From Punica granatum (Eukaryota; Streptophyta; Magnoliopsida; Myrtales; Lythraceae): a stretch of 64,000 bases of DNA. The stretch is from the NCBI RefSeq assembly GCF_007655135.1, contig NC_045130.1, positions 6,944,001-7,008,000 of the forward strand, written 5' to 3'. The notes under the pieces are model-generated. The model was not told where the DNA came from. It ran no database searches and saw only the letters and a list, made by a program, of their open reading frames with translations. The position numbers and the translations under genes were made by a program. Position 1 is the first letter of the stretch. Every line of letters begins with the position of its first letter. Shown one piece after another: positions 25,806 to 38,000 of the stretch.

Positions 25806-26078
25806 TTTCGTGCATATTTTGATGTAGAGAATGCAATGAACCCTTCACTTGCAGAATCAATGGGTATAGACACAGAAAAACTCCTCTTTCTGCGCCCAAA
25901 TTCTGCTGAGAATTTACTCAGAGCTGTTTATACGCTTGCCAAAAGCGGATTCATAGATGTTATTGTAGTTGATAGAGTAAGTGGAAGGATTTCCCTCTCC
26001 GTTACCACGTCGCAAGCTTCTTGTTTGAGGGCACTTCAATCGGCAAGGAGACATGATTGTAGAATATGTATCTTCAAT
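25806..26078 (+). pseudogene. RecA-like gene fragment
   Basis: In one frame from 25806 the translation [18 protein letters not shown], then [13 protein letters not shown] and [10 protein letters not shown], matches the RecA core around the nucleotide-binding fold (E. coli counterpart: YARKLGVD…SGAVDVIVVDSV). A splice-acceptor-like GAGCAG precedes it, and a donor-like GTAAGT follows after VVDR. A weaker trailing match (CRICIFNQ, compare IFINQ) suggests a second, decayed exon. No Walker A exon upstream and no downstream exons are visible, so this is a genomic fragment and not a working gene. The intact parent would be an organellar RecA homologue elsewhere. Confidence 0.6.
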
Positions 26079-26136
26079 CAATGTTAATGTTAGGTCTTTA
26101 TCGGGCGACTAGAATGCCCCGGCTGGAAATGGAAAG

Positions 26137-26521
26137 CCCAATATGTTGTGCTGGACTTTGTGTTGAAGTCATGTCATTCTCATGTTAGTGTTGAAATTTC
26201 ATGGAAGAAGGGGCCTCAAATTGTCCAAATTCCCTATCCGATGAAGAGGACAAATTTAGCTATTGCAGGACTTTGACCCACGTAGGTTGCACCTTAATTC
26301 TAGCAATGTATGGCTCCGAAAATTCAAAACAAAAATAATGTCGGCTGTGCATCGAAAATTCCCAATATGTTTGTGCTGGACTTTGTGTTGAAGTTATGTC
26401 ATTCTCATGTTAGTGTTGAAGTTTCATGGAAGAAGGGGCCTCAAATTTTCCAAATTCCCTATCCGATGAAGGGGACAAATTTAGTTATTGCAGGACCTTG
26501 ACCCACGTAGGTGGCACCCTA
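26137..26521 (+). repeat. Direct repeat, two ~160-bp copies 224 bp apart
   Basis: The block starting CCCAATATGTTGTGCTGGAC (26137) and ending at an ACCCACGTAGGT-GCACC segment recurs at 26361 with a handful of substitutions. Neither copy has a coding frame that I can identify. Confidence 0.85.
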
Positions 26522-27000
26522 TTAAATTTTTATTGTAATAGTAGTTTATATTGCAAAGTAAAATAATTATTTTAAGTAAAAATGGCTATTCTTTGTTAAT
26601 TATTTAATTAATAATTAAATTATAATTTACAGTAATTTTTTATTATAAGAGAATATGTTTTTATTAAGAAATTTTTTTATTAATTATTTAGATAATTATG
26701 CTTATTAATTTATTAAAATAGCTATTTCTAATAATTATAATTAAAAATATTATTAATTCATTATTAATAAACATTTAAATATTAATAATTTTATTATTTT
26801 TTATTAAAATAATTACTTTTATTAATAATCACAATTTTCATTCACTTTAATTAAAATAAATAATTTTTCAAAAATATTTACTTTTAAATTATTTAAAATA
26901 TTTATTTTTTATTAATTATAAAAATTATCATTAAAATTATCTATTTATCCTATTAAAATAGAAATTTATCAGAATTTCTATTTTATTTCTTGTCTATTAT
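26522..27000. repeat. Extremely AT-rich low-complexity block
   Basis: Almost entirely A and T, built from ATTAATTATT-like and TTATTAAAAT-like words with much internal self-complementarity. No coding potential. It may be the core of the foldback element proposed at 25593-27060 or a matrix-attachment-like stretch. Confidence 0.7.
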
Positions 27001-27479
27001 ATTTTTTGTCTATTATATTCTGTATTAATTCCATTTCAGCGAACCAATGGTAACCTAATAGAAGAGGGTCGGGACCAGTCATCGTTATGGTAGAATATTA
27101 AACCATATCGACATTGAGCTGGTCAGCGCATGTGCTTCTGGGAAATATCTTTGGTCGAATGGGTCCGACCATTCAGATGAAAGAACCCGACAGTTAATCA
27201 AATCACGCGGTAGGAGGGAAGGGGGAAAGAAAAACAGGGATGGATACCTGTTTATCTATTTGTTTTATTAAGATAGAAGACTCATTGTTGGGAAACACAT
27301 AGTCAGCTGTTGTTTTTGGATTGAAAAAAGAAAAAAAAATTGTGATTTCATGCAAGAAGAGTTGATTAAGAGGCTGAGGGGTAGAAGAGAGCTCAATCAA
27401 AGTTCTGCCATCAAATACTGCGATTGAAAAAACTCTCTGACAGTTCTCTGATTCGATCTTTGATCGGAAGTACGCGGAA

Positions 27480-30400
27480 ATGGTTACTGATGGTAGTCCT
27501 TGGTTATCTTGGTGGGCATGCCTATGCGTTTCCTTTCTCTCGTCGTTTGCTTCGATCGTTGTCACTGTTTTTGTTATGAAGAAAAGAAGCAGAAGTACTG
27601 CAGGTACTACTTCTAATGATGCGTTCTTCCATGGCACTGGTGGTGGCTACAGAGTCGACACATCAGGCTCGTCCTCGGCTAGTGGCCAACGGGGATATGA
27701 GTATGACGTCTTCCTGAGCTTCAGGGGAGAAGATACTCGCAAGGGATTCACTGATTGCCTCTACACTGCCCTTGAAGGTGCTGGGATCCGTGTCTTCAGG
27801 GACAATGAGAGGCTCGGCATCGGCAAGGAAATTGGTCGTGAACTTCTGCAGGGAATCAAGCGGTCTAGCATCTCCATACCCATCTTCTCTGAAAACTACG
27901 CATCCAGTAAGTGGTGCCTCAAGGAGTTTGCCTTCATGATGGAGTGCAGGGAAGCAAGGGAGCAGATCGTGCTTCCCATCTTCTACGATGTCACGCCAAA
28001 CGAAGTCCAACACCAGACTGGGAGTTACGCCAGAGCCTTTCGGCAGCACGCCAAAAAGCAAGACCCTGAGACGGTTCAAAGGTGGAGGAGAGCTCTTGCA
28101 GAGGTTGGATCTTTGAAGGGTTGGGAATTAAAGAACGAGGCCAATGGGTAATTAAACCATTTCCTATTGCGTAGTTATCTATCTGGTGCTATAGATTTTT
28201 TGCATCTTTTTTTTTTTTTTGCAATTGTAGCGGCGTTCTCACTTAACTTTTCCGTATAATGTGTAAATCATATTTATCACCGACTTAACATACATATGAT
28301 TAGAACAATTTCGTGTTTTTTGGAAAATGGAATAATAGACTGTACAATTTAACCAATCTAAAAATTTTGCTCACAACTGGTACAGGTTGGAAAAACTGAT
28401 GGGAATTGTAAGATCAATGGGAATGACAGTATGGTTTGCCGTTTGGCGTTGTATATCTGTAAGAAATTGACAATACTGCACTATTTTCACTTGCAATCTG
28501 TGAAACATTGCCGGCAAAATAGTGTGCTATCATAGATCATATTACACATTTCTTCAACACATTTTGCTTGTGCGTGCAGCATAAAGCTTCATACAGTAGA
28601 AGAAGTCCTTTTTCTAGCATTACTGCAAATGATTTTTATTTTATTTTTTTTTAATTTCTGCTTCCATTATCAGTCAATGTTTTATTTCTTTGAACTATCA
28701 ACTATTTTACCTTGCCCTCATGACATTAATCTTATGCCACAGACATCAAGGAAAATTGATTAAGATGATAGTCACAAAGGTTTTGAGGGAGTTGAAGAAG
28801 GCTCATCTTTGTGTCAACAACAACAACTTAGTAGGGATCGACAATCACATGAAAACAGTCGTGAGAATGCTTAGTGTCGATGCGCCAGATGTGAGGTTTA
28901 TTGGTATTTGGGGCATGGGGGGCATTGGAAAGACGACACTTGCTAAGGTCGTCTATTACCATATGTTGGATGATTTTGACAGTTGCAGTTTCCTACAAGA
29001 TGTACGAGAAATATCAGGGCGCAGTAACAACGGCCTTCGGCAATTGCAAAGTCAACTTGTTGCTGACCTCTTGAAGTGTGACCGCCCGGAGTTTGCTACC
29101 ATTGATGAAGGAATAAGTGTAGTCAAGCGTAGGTTTCGTGAGATGAAGGTCCTCATTCTTCTCGATGATGTTGATAGTGTTGATCAACTAAAAGCACTGG
29201 CTGCAGAACTTGACTGGTTCGGCCAAGGGAGTAGAATCATCATCACCACTAGAAACAAGGGCACTTTAGAAGTACCTCGGGAGCATCAGGTCTATGAAGT
29301 AAATGAAATGGAAGAAGAGCAGGGCCTCCAACTATTTTGCAAGCATGCTCTGAGGAGAGATGCTCCCACAGTTAGACTGAGAGCTCTATCAGAAGAAATT
29401 GTCAAAAGAATCGGAGGTCTTCCTCTAGCTCTTGAAGTTATTGGCTCTTTTCTCCATGGGAAAAGTGAGGATACCTGGAAGGCGACATTGCAGAAGTTGA
29501 AGATAGTGCCAAATAAGGAAGTCGAGCACAGGTTGAGGATTAGCTATGATGCATTAGAGCACGAACAACAACAAATGTTTTTAGATATTGCATGCCTTTT
29601 CAGCCGGGAAGATAAAAGGACAATAGCTCACATGTGGAAAGATCAATATAAATTTTCTCCGGAAGCTGATATTGAAGTCCTCCAACTATTGTCTCTTATT
29701 AAGATTGGAGAGGACAATATGCTAAGGATGCATGATCAGCTTCGAGATCTTGGTAGGGGAATTGTTCGGCAAGAAAACCCTAAAGAACCAGGGAAGCGGA
29801 GTAGGTTGTGGGGCGATGAAGCAGTTGATGTTCTGCTGAAGAAGCAGGTAAAACATATTTTCATCTTTGGTTGTACAAAAGGCTATTGTGTTGTTAGACA
29901 GATAAAAGAAATGGAATTCTTTATGCAAATTTTCTTTTCTTTCTTTCTTTTATCTATTTGGAGCAGGGGTCGAAAAATATAGAAGCCATCCAACTGGAAT
30001 ATCAGATTGGGTTGGAGGACCGCTGTTTTGAGCCTAGCGAGTTTAGGAAGCTATCAAAGTTGAGATTTCTCCAACTAGACTGTGCTAATCTTGCTGGCAA
30101 TTTTGAGAATCTTCTACCAACCCTGAGATGGCTTCGGTGGAAAATACCGTCACTCGACTGCACAGCAACAAATTTGAATGTAAAGGACCTACTCATCCTT
30201 GATTTGTCAAATAGCAAGGTCACACATAATTGGAATGCTTGGAACTCAATTCAGGTCTCTGCTAATACATTGAACTCTCTAATTGATAATGTTTTCTATG
30301 GCAAGTTCGGCGATACTTACTAATTGTTTTGCAGATGATGACGATGAAGCTGAAAGTTCTTGACCTCAGCTACTGCAAAGAACTTACTCGAACTCCTGAT

Positions 30401-32855
30401 TTGTCCCCATTTTGCAACCTGGAGAGGTTAAATATAAGCAATTGCGAAAGACTGCAGGTGATTGACCCTTCCATAGGTAAGCTTAAGCATCTTGCTTCCC
30501 TCAATATGACAGATTGTCGTTTCGTTAAGGAGCTTCTAGAGCAATTGGACATCAATGAAACGTTGCTTGAACTTGTCATTGATGGAACTGGCATAAAAAA
30601 GTTGCCTACCCTGGACGGTTTGATGAAGCTCGAAACCTTGAGTGCCAACAACTGCGCGTGTCTGACTCAGATTCCAAGTTCTATTGGCCATTTAACATCT
30701 CTCGCAGATCTTAGACTTGATCAATCAAAAATCAGTGAGCTTCCAGAGTCGATTGGATCATTAGTGACATTGCGACGGCTAACGGTAGCAGGCACTCCTC
30801 TGAGAGAGCTTCCGAAGTCTATTGGGGGCTTGAATTCATTGGTCGAGTTGGTTCTATCCAGGACAAGGGTTGCCCGATTCCATTGAGAATCTGATTAATC
30901 TGCGTGTGCTTAAGATTGATCGTAGTTCAATCCAATCTATACCTACTGCTCTTGGACAGTTAGAGAAACTTAAATCCATAGACGCTTCAGAGTGTCGATT
31001 ACTTCGACAAATTCCAATCGAGCTTGGGAGGCTATCCCTTTTAAAGGTCCTGCTATTGCGTCATACAAATATTAGCAGCATTCCAGAGACAATTGGGGGC
31101 CTTCCTTGTCTTGAGACTCTTGATTTAGCATGGTGCACACAGCTCAGAACTCTCCCTGCGCTTCCCAGCAGCTTAAGTAGCGTGTCACTGACCTGTGAGT
31201 CATCGGTGCCAATACCGAATCTCCCAGATTTGATTAACTTAAAGAAGATAGAATTTGTCCGGTCAGTGGTTCCCAAGGAGATTTTGGAGTTGTCGAAGTT
31301 GGAGAAGCTGCATATATCTCGGTCAAATGTTAGCATCTTACTGGACGGAATTGGCGCGCTGGCTACACTTAAGGAGCTTTCTATTGGTAATGTCAATCTC
31401 CAATGCCTTCCTGAACTTCCACTAGGTCTGCGTAAGCTATGTATATTACGTTGTCATTCCCTTGCAAGATTGACAGCGCTTTCAAATTTGCAAAACTTAT
31501 CCGAATTAAAGCTACACGACTGCCCTGAGCTTGTCGAAATTGAGAGCCTCGGTGATCTAGCGACATTGAGAATTTTGTACATTTCTTTCTGCCGAAGGAT
31601 AGCTAAACTTGATGGCCTTGATAAGCTGGAATCTTTGAAGAATCTAGTTATTTATGAATGTGGAAATCTTGAGAGGCTGCCAGATCTATCAAAGTTGAGT
31701 GCATTGTCTTTGATGATGGTATTCATTTGTGAAAAGCTTGTTGAAATTCTAGTCGTTAGCAGTTGGCAGGCCATTGAAACATTGAATGTGTCAAACCTAA
31801 AGTCATTGGCTTATGTAGATGTTAGAGGCTGCACTAGGCTAAAAGGACTTGATGGGCTTGATAAATTGGGAGCATTGATGAGATTGAACATTGCAGGTTG
31901 TAAATCAATTGAAAAGTTGCCCGATCTATCGAACTTGAAATCTTTGCAAAATCTCAATGCCTGTGGCTGTGAGAAGTTACAAGGACTCGATGGCCTCGAT
32001 AAATTGGGTGCATTGACACGGTTAAGTATCAGCGGATGTAAGTCAATAGAAAGGTTGCCCGATCTATCGAACTTGAAATCTTTGCAACATCTCGTTGCCT
32101 ATGGCTGTGAGAAGTTACAAGGACTTGATGGCCTTGATAAATTGGGTGCATTGACATGGTTAAGTATCGGCGGATGTAAGTCAATAGAAAGGTTGCCCGA
32201 TCTATCGAACTTGAAATCTTTGCAAGATCTCGGTGCCTATGGCTGTGAGAAGTTACAAGGACTTGATGGCCTCGATAAATTGGGTGCATTGACATGGTTA
32301 AGTATCGGCGGATGTAAGTCAATAGAAAGGTTGCCCGATCTATCGAACTTGAAATCTTTGCAAGATCTCGATGCCCATGGCTGTGAGAAGTTACAAGGAC
32401 TTGATGGCCTCGATAAATTGGGTGCATTGACACGGTTAAGTATCAGCGGATGTAAGTCAATTGAAAAGTTGCCCAATTTGTCAAACCTAAGATTGCTGGA
32501 AATTTTTAGAGCAGATGGTTGTGAGAAGTTGCAAGAAGTTGAGGGGCTGAAAAAAGTGGAAGAGCCACCAACTCAGCCGAAGTGGAAACTGTGGCAATGT
32601 CTAGATGGTAATGGTATTGAGAAGTTACAAGAACTTGATGGGCTTGATGAATTGAGATCATTTTGGGGGTGGTTTGAAGATAGGACATCTGAGAAGTTAC
32701 TCAACCAATCGAACTATGGAGTATTGAGACAATGGTATGCCGATGGCTGCGAGAAGGTACCAGAACTTGAGGGCCTCGAAAACCTGGAAAATTTTCACTT
32801 AGACGTCTCTGAAGATTCAAATCAATTGAGATTCTATAAGATTTATAATTGGTAG
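27480..32855 (+). pseudogene. TIR-NBS-LRR immune receptor (L6-type) with one LRR frameshift
   Basis: Exons: 27480-28147, 28743-29847, 29967-30254 and 30335-32855. Residues 12-33 form a hydrophobic anchor before the TIR, as in flax L6. The TIR runs from about residue 73 (YEYDVFLSFRGEDTR) and keeps the catalytic Glu149 of WCLKE needed for NADase activity. NB-ARC has an intact Walker A (GMGGIGKTT, 280-288), LLDDVD, GSRIIITTR, GLPLAL and MHD motifs. The LRR exon reads open from 30335 to a TGA at 30884, while the rest of the LRR continues in another frame to 32855. The frame change lies at about 30869-30886. As it stands the product would be about 870 residues with a shortened LRR, so it may be a pseudogene, a truncated but active TNL, or an assembly error. 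Confidence 0.85.
31935..32486 (+). repeat. 138-bp (46-codon) tandem LRR repeats
   Basis: Four nearly identical units start at 31935, 32073, 32211 and 32349. Each encodes two LRRs (LKSLQ…GCEKLQGLDGLDKLGALT…GCKSIE). Older, diverged units flank both ends. The exact 138-base spacing and near identity show recent amplification by unequal exchange. Confidence 0.93.
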
Positions 32856-35067
32856 AGTGCCTTGCTAGTTTTTTTGGTGGGAAAAGATATTACCTGTACG
32901 ACACTTGGGTATGAGTCATAATAAGGGATGCATGGGGCAGACAGAGGACTACTCTCCTTTCCAGGTTGTTCAATAGCAAGTGCTTGAAAGGGGTGGCCCT
33001 CATGATTGCATGCAGAGGCAAGTCCTGACCAGCAAATATGGCTAATAATGGAGTAAAAAGCTGCAGAATGGAGAGAACATGGTAAGAAGTTTCCTTAATC
33101 ACTGCGACAATCTTTTATGCAGATCTGATCATTTCCTTCCAAAATCTTCCTATAAATTTTTCCTGTGCAGCTCATTTGTATTCTAAAACTCTGCCATTGA
33201 TTGCAACCGAGGAAATGAATATCTCCTGAGACTTCCTATCCAATAATTTCCTGCACGCATTCCCTTTTATTATTGCCTTGTAGTCCGGCCCGTTAGCTAC
33301 AGAATGTACTAAGTTGGTTATGTTAGTTCCAATTATATTCTCTTCAAATAACTGCAGATCAGACAAAAACCCAGGCAAGTACTTTTCGTAAGCAAATGTG
33401 CAATACTGTGAAAGCAGCTTCTGCGGTCCACACCTGGGATGATGAGGAGCTCTATACTGGAGGCACAGAAGATATCGGTCCTGAGCTTCTTGAAGGGATC
33501 AGGCAGTGCGAGACCTGACAATCTTTCAGTTGTTAGATTAAAATTTGGCAACTTCTTTACAGGGAACATGGGAGTGATTTTTGCTTCTGGTTGCATGGAA
33601 AGAAACATGATGCTTCGGAAAGATTTGATGGTTAACTCTGGTCGGGATGAAATTTTGGCAGCGGCTTTAATACTCGTGGAACTAAAGTCTGAAAGGTCAG
33701 AATTTATATTCGAGCTTTGTAGGTGTTTGTTTTGGTCGTGTTTGTAAATTGTAATCCACCCATTGTGGGTGATGAATTTGGCTTTTGGTGATCCGAGAGA
33801 GTGTTCTCTTGAGTTTGGGTTAATCCGAGGGCTTGCCCTTGATGAAAAACAAATTGTAATCTCCATCGATCTAGTGGAAAGTTGATCTGGACTCGGTCCC
33901 GTGGTTTTTCCCTTCATTAGGGTTTTCCACGTAAAAAGTTCTCGGTGTCCCTTTCAGTTGCTGCGTAATTGACTCTTTGAGCATCCTTTCCCAACAAAAA
34001 GTTCGACAGCATATACTAGTCGATATATGCACCATAGGTTGGCAGGAATAGCAAATTGCCATGTTTCTTAAACTCTAGCTGACTGTTTTTACTTCTTACA
34101 AATACGATAAGTTTGACATTTCTGAGGGCATTTCTCAACAGCTGTCGATCAAAAAATCAAGAATCCAAAACAGATATTCATTCAAATGAGTGAATTAGAA
34201 AGTAAATAAACATTTCAGTTGCTTTGTAATGCTGCGCCCAACTATCAGATAGACATATGTGCAACAATTTGAGTCTATGAAAATCACATTCCACTTCTCA
34301 AAATTAAGAGAATCCTCGATCGATCTCTTCCCACATTGCCAGCTGTTTCTTTCCTTCCATTCCCACAAGCGAACCGGAAGAAAGAAACTTTAAGAGTTAT
34401 TTAGTACTTACCAGAACTGGAAGGATCTCCGAAAAAGTAATCATTCACGAATCAGATAACCGGACATTCCTCGCTGTACATCAATGATATCAAGTTAAAG
34501 ATGACAGAAAAATAACTGGAAGATGTCAAAAAAGGTGATATAGAGCAAACAGTTACAAGTACTTGCTGGGGCAAGTTGCTTATTAAAGAAAGCAATTTGA
34601 AGAAGCATGTTTTGCGACAGAACATCGGCTTCAAAATAACACTTTGTCAGATAGTTCGAGGTTATAGAACTCTCCATTCAACATGCTTCCAGAGCTAAAA
34701 ACCTCGTCCATCAGATACCATTTATCTGGTACATGATAGTGATAGTAATACACGAGACAGCATTATCAGTAATCAATCAAATATTGATCTAGCAGCCAAC
34801 AGTATGATTAAGGCAAACACACAGGGCAATTCAGAAAGTTTGCCCTAACAGTTAATCGTATCAAATGTCTGCACTGACTATGACTACCTAGTAAATAGTA
34901 AAAGGTGCAGAAAAACCGTCTCTGCCATTTACAAACCAAAAGTTTGAGGCAAATGCGATGAATATCAAAGGAAATCCTCTTTGAAGTTGTAAACTCACCG
35001 TAGTCTGATATTGAGAGATTGAAGTCCATCATAGAAGTTGTTACGGACCCGTACCCCTCAATTTCAC
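32856..35067. other. Spacer between the convergent TNL genes
   Basis: The 3' flanks of the two convergent TNL genes. A copia-type LTR remnant lies at about 33740-33996. Short open frames around 33439-33917 on both strands have no recognisable domain. Nothing else is supported. Confidence 0.5.
33740..33996 (+). mobile_element. Copia-type LTR remnant
   Basis: Contains the wording typical of plant Ty1/copia LTRs: a run from TTGTAATCTCCATCG through GGTTTTTCCCTTCATTAGGG and TTTTCCACGTAAAAAGTTC to GGTGTCC, ending near CCCAACA. No internal retrotransposon domains and no partner LTR are seen, so it is probably a solo LTR or fragment. The left limit is uncertain. Confidence 0.5.
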
Positions 35068-38000
35068 TTAATATCTAGAAATTGATCTTGGATTTATCTC
35101 TTCGAGCCCCGGAATTTCTGTTAGATTATCACAGCCTGAGATATTTAGCCACTGTAAGGACTTCAGCCCCGAGACATTTGGCAACCTTGTAATTGCTTTG
35201 CATTGTCTGAGATCTAACGTTTGCAGTGATTCCAACTCATCGAGGCCTTCTAGGCCCTGTAGCTTCTTGCAGCCTCCAGCGTCCAAGCTTTCCAACAGCT
35301 TTAAGCTCGACAAATCGGGCTTCTAATGCCTGCATCATCTAATCTCAAGACCCTTAAGAGGGACAATTGCCCCCATCTCCACACAAAGCAAAGCGTCGAC
35401 CACCATAAGCTTTCAGTTGGATAAATTTTCAAATAAAATAGAACACAACCCAAAAATTTAAGCCAATGGTTACTGGACCTTTATTTTTTATAAACTTTTC
35501 TCATATTTTCTTTTCAACCGGTATGGGACATTTTGTCCTCTTACACTCCCCAATTTTTCTCTAACATCTCGCCCTCACGTGGTATCGTGTCATCTTACAC
35601 GAGCCACGTGACCTTAAATAATCGACGGGACCACACGACTTAATCACACCCGCCCTCACTTCGATGTCCCGACATCGGACACAACGGATGCCTACTCGGG
35701 GCACACGTTACGCCTACACTTGAGCCTACGGGTCACACGGACCCGCGCATACATACACGTTATGCGCACCTCACAGCACGAAGCCACCCTACACACAGGG
35801 TTATAACCATGGGCTCTGATACCGGTTGGATAAATTTTTAAATAAAATGGGCCTAATTCAATCTTGAGCCCATATGCAACCCAAAAGCTTAAACCAATGA
35901 ATTACTGTGCCTTTATTTTTTATAAACTTTTCTCATATTTTCTTTTCAACCGGTGTGAAACATTTTGTCCTCTCACACTCCCCAATTTTTCTCCAACACT
36001 TTCTCATATTTCCAAGATTTGTCGATAAGCGACGTATGCCAGAGTGATCAATGTTGAGCACTTGCAGCTCTTCTAAATCTCCAATAAAATCGGGCAATTT
36101 AGTAATCCTTATCGCGAAAGATAAGTTAAGCTCGATTAATTCCTTCAGCTGCCCAATGGAATCTGGAAGTGCTATCAACCAAGAACAGCTCTTCAATGAT
36201 AGACGCTGTAGTTTCACAAGAGCCTGTATGGAGTCCGGAAGCTCGATGATCTCAGAACAATCAAGTATGAGATCCGAGATCAATGGAGTTGGGAATCCGA
36301 TACAACAAGCTGCAATGCTTTGCATGGAGAATTTTTTAGCTTCTTCATGTGACTCGAGATTGGTGTATCTTGTAACAAAGTTCCATAAATACTATGCTCA
36401 GTCAATGCCTTCAAATAGCCCGCTTGATGAGGTAGCTCCCGAATGTTGTGACAAAAACTAAAGTTTAGGAACGTCAGACTCTTGAGCCTCCCTATTGATG
36501 AATCACTTCCAACCGCTGACAGTTTTCAAAGCTTAACCTCTCTAAATTAGTAAACCGTGAAAAATCAGGAGTTCTGGTAATATAATGGCAGTGTTGCAGG
36601 GAAAGGACTTTCAGCTTCACAGCCATCTGCAAAACAAGTCGAAATTATACAAATCAGAAATCAAAGCTTAATACAGAGATTACACACAAAAAGAAGACGA
36701 CTTTTGTTCGTATGACCTGGATTGAGTCCCAACCATCTCCAGCATCGCATGATGTTAATTCCAGGACAACAATGTTCTTTAGATTTAAATTGGCTGGCAT
36801 AGGCATCTGGTTCATCAATATAGAACTATGCAAACTCAACCACCTCAAGTGCAATAAGCAGCCATCAAAATCTCCTTCCAGAGAAGCACAATGTAAACAG
36901 AGGAACCTCAACTTTTATAGCTTTCTAAACTGCTCGTCGGTGAAACAGCAGTCTTTGGACCCAACTCTAAAATCAAGATGGATGGCTAAAACATTCTCTG
37001 TACCCTGCTCCACAAACAACTGAGAATTAGTAAACAATGAGATGAAACTTCTGGAAAGAAGTTCTAAAATAAATTAAGATCGAAAACGCCCAACGGTTAG
37101 TGCAGCATTTGAATTATTTATACCTCAGAATTGTCCAATACATCCCTTGCTTCTTCATAGTACCACAATCTTCTGCGTTTTCCAAGTTATCCGTAATTTT
37201 CTTTCCGGACAATTTCCCGACCGAGATCTTTGAGTTGATCATGCATCCACAGCTTGTTATCCGGTACAATCTTAATAAGAGACATTAGAAGGAGGATATC
37301 AATTCCACCTTCCGGGAAGAAATTGCAATCTTTCCACATATATGAGGGAATATTTTTATCATCTCCTGTGAAGAGGCAAGCAATATCCAAAAATATCTGC
37401 TTCAGCTGATGATCCAATGCCTCATAACTGATCCGCAACTTATCTTGGACTTCTGCATATGGGATTGCTCTCAACTTCTCTAGAGTTGACTCCCATATCG
37501 TCTTGCTTTTGCCGGATAGAAAAGAGCCTATAACCTCAAGGGCTAAGGGAATCCCTCCAGTTGTATCCACAATACCCTTAGCCAAAGCACTCAATTTTGC
37601 CATGGGAGAGCCTTGACGGAACGCATGCTTGCAAAAGAGCTGGAGAGCGTGATCTTTATTCATCTCTACAACTTCATATGTCCAGTACACTTGAGGTACT
37701 TGCAAGACATCCCTGTTTCTAGTTGTGATGATAATTCTGCTTCCTGGACCGAACCAGTAAAGCTTTGCTGCCAGTGCAGTGAGCTGACTGGCATGATCAA
37801 CATCATCGAGAACACTGAAGACTCTCTTGTCAAGGAACCTGCGCTTAAGCTCCTCAGTACCTTCATCCACACTAGTGAAATCCTGATGTTCACGCCTTAA
37901 GATATCAGCAACTAGCAGACTTTGCAGGTACTTAAGACCATTCTGTTTTACCGATTCACGAATGTCATTGAGGAAGCTACGACCGTCAAATTGATCCAAA

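Larger units (their letters stand above)
25593..27060. mobile_element. Possible non-autonomous foldback element carrying a gene fragment
   Basis: The left edge reads TTTGGTTCGCATGC… GAATGGAATAC. The reverse complement of the right edge (about 27030-27055) reads ATTGGTTCGCTGAAATGGAAT, an imperfect inverted repeat. Between them lie a RecA-like fragment, a tandem duplication and an extremely AT-rich core. This is the layout of a Pack-type or foldback element, but the repeats are short and no target-site duplication is evident. Confidence 0.35.

Noticed and set aside
32029..32476. Minus-strand open frames with repeated MSMHPIYRGHQVLVTSHSH-type peptides
   Set aside because: They are antisense shadows of the 138-bp LRR repeats; the period and position coincide exactly.
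31935..32486. CRISPR-like regular repeat spacing
   Set aside because: Units are 138 bp, contiguous, in frame and encode leucine-rich repeats in a plant gene; there are no spacers.
33439..33917. Open frames on both strands between the TNL genes
   Set aside because: No domain; partly overlap the copia LTR remnant.
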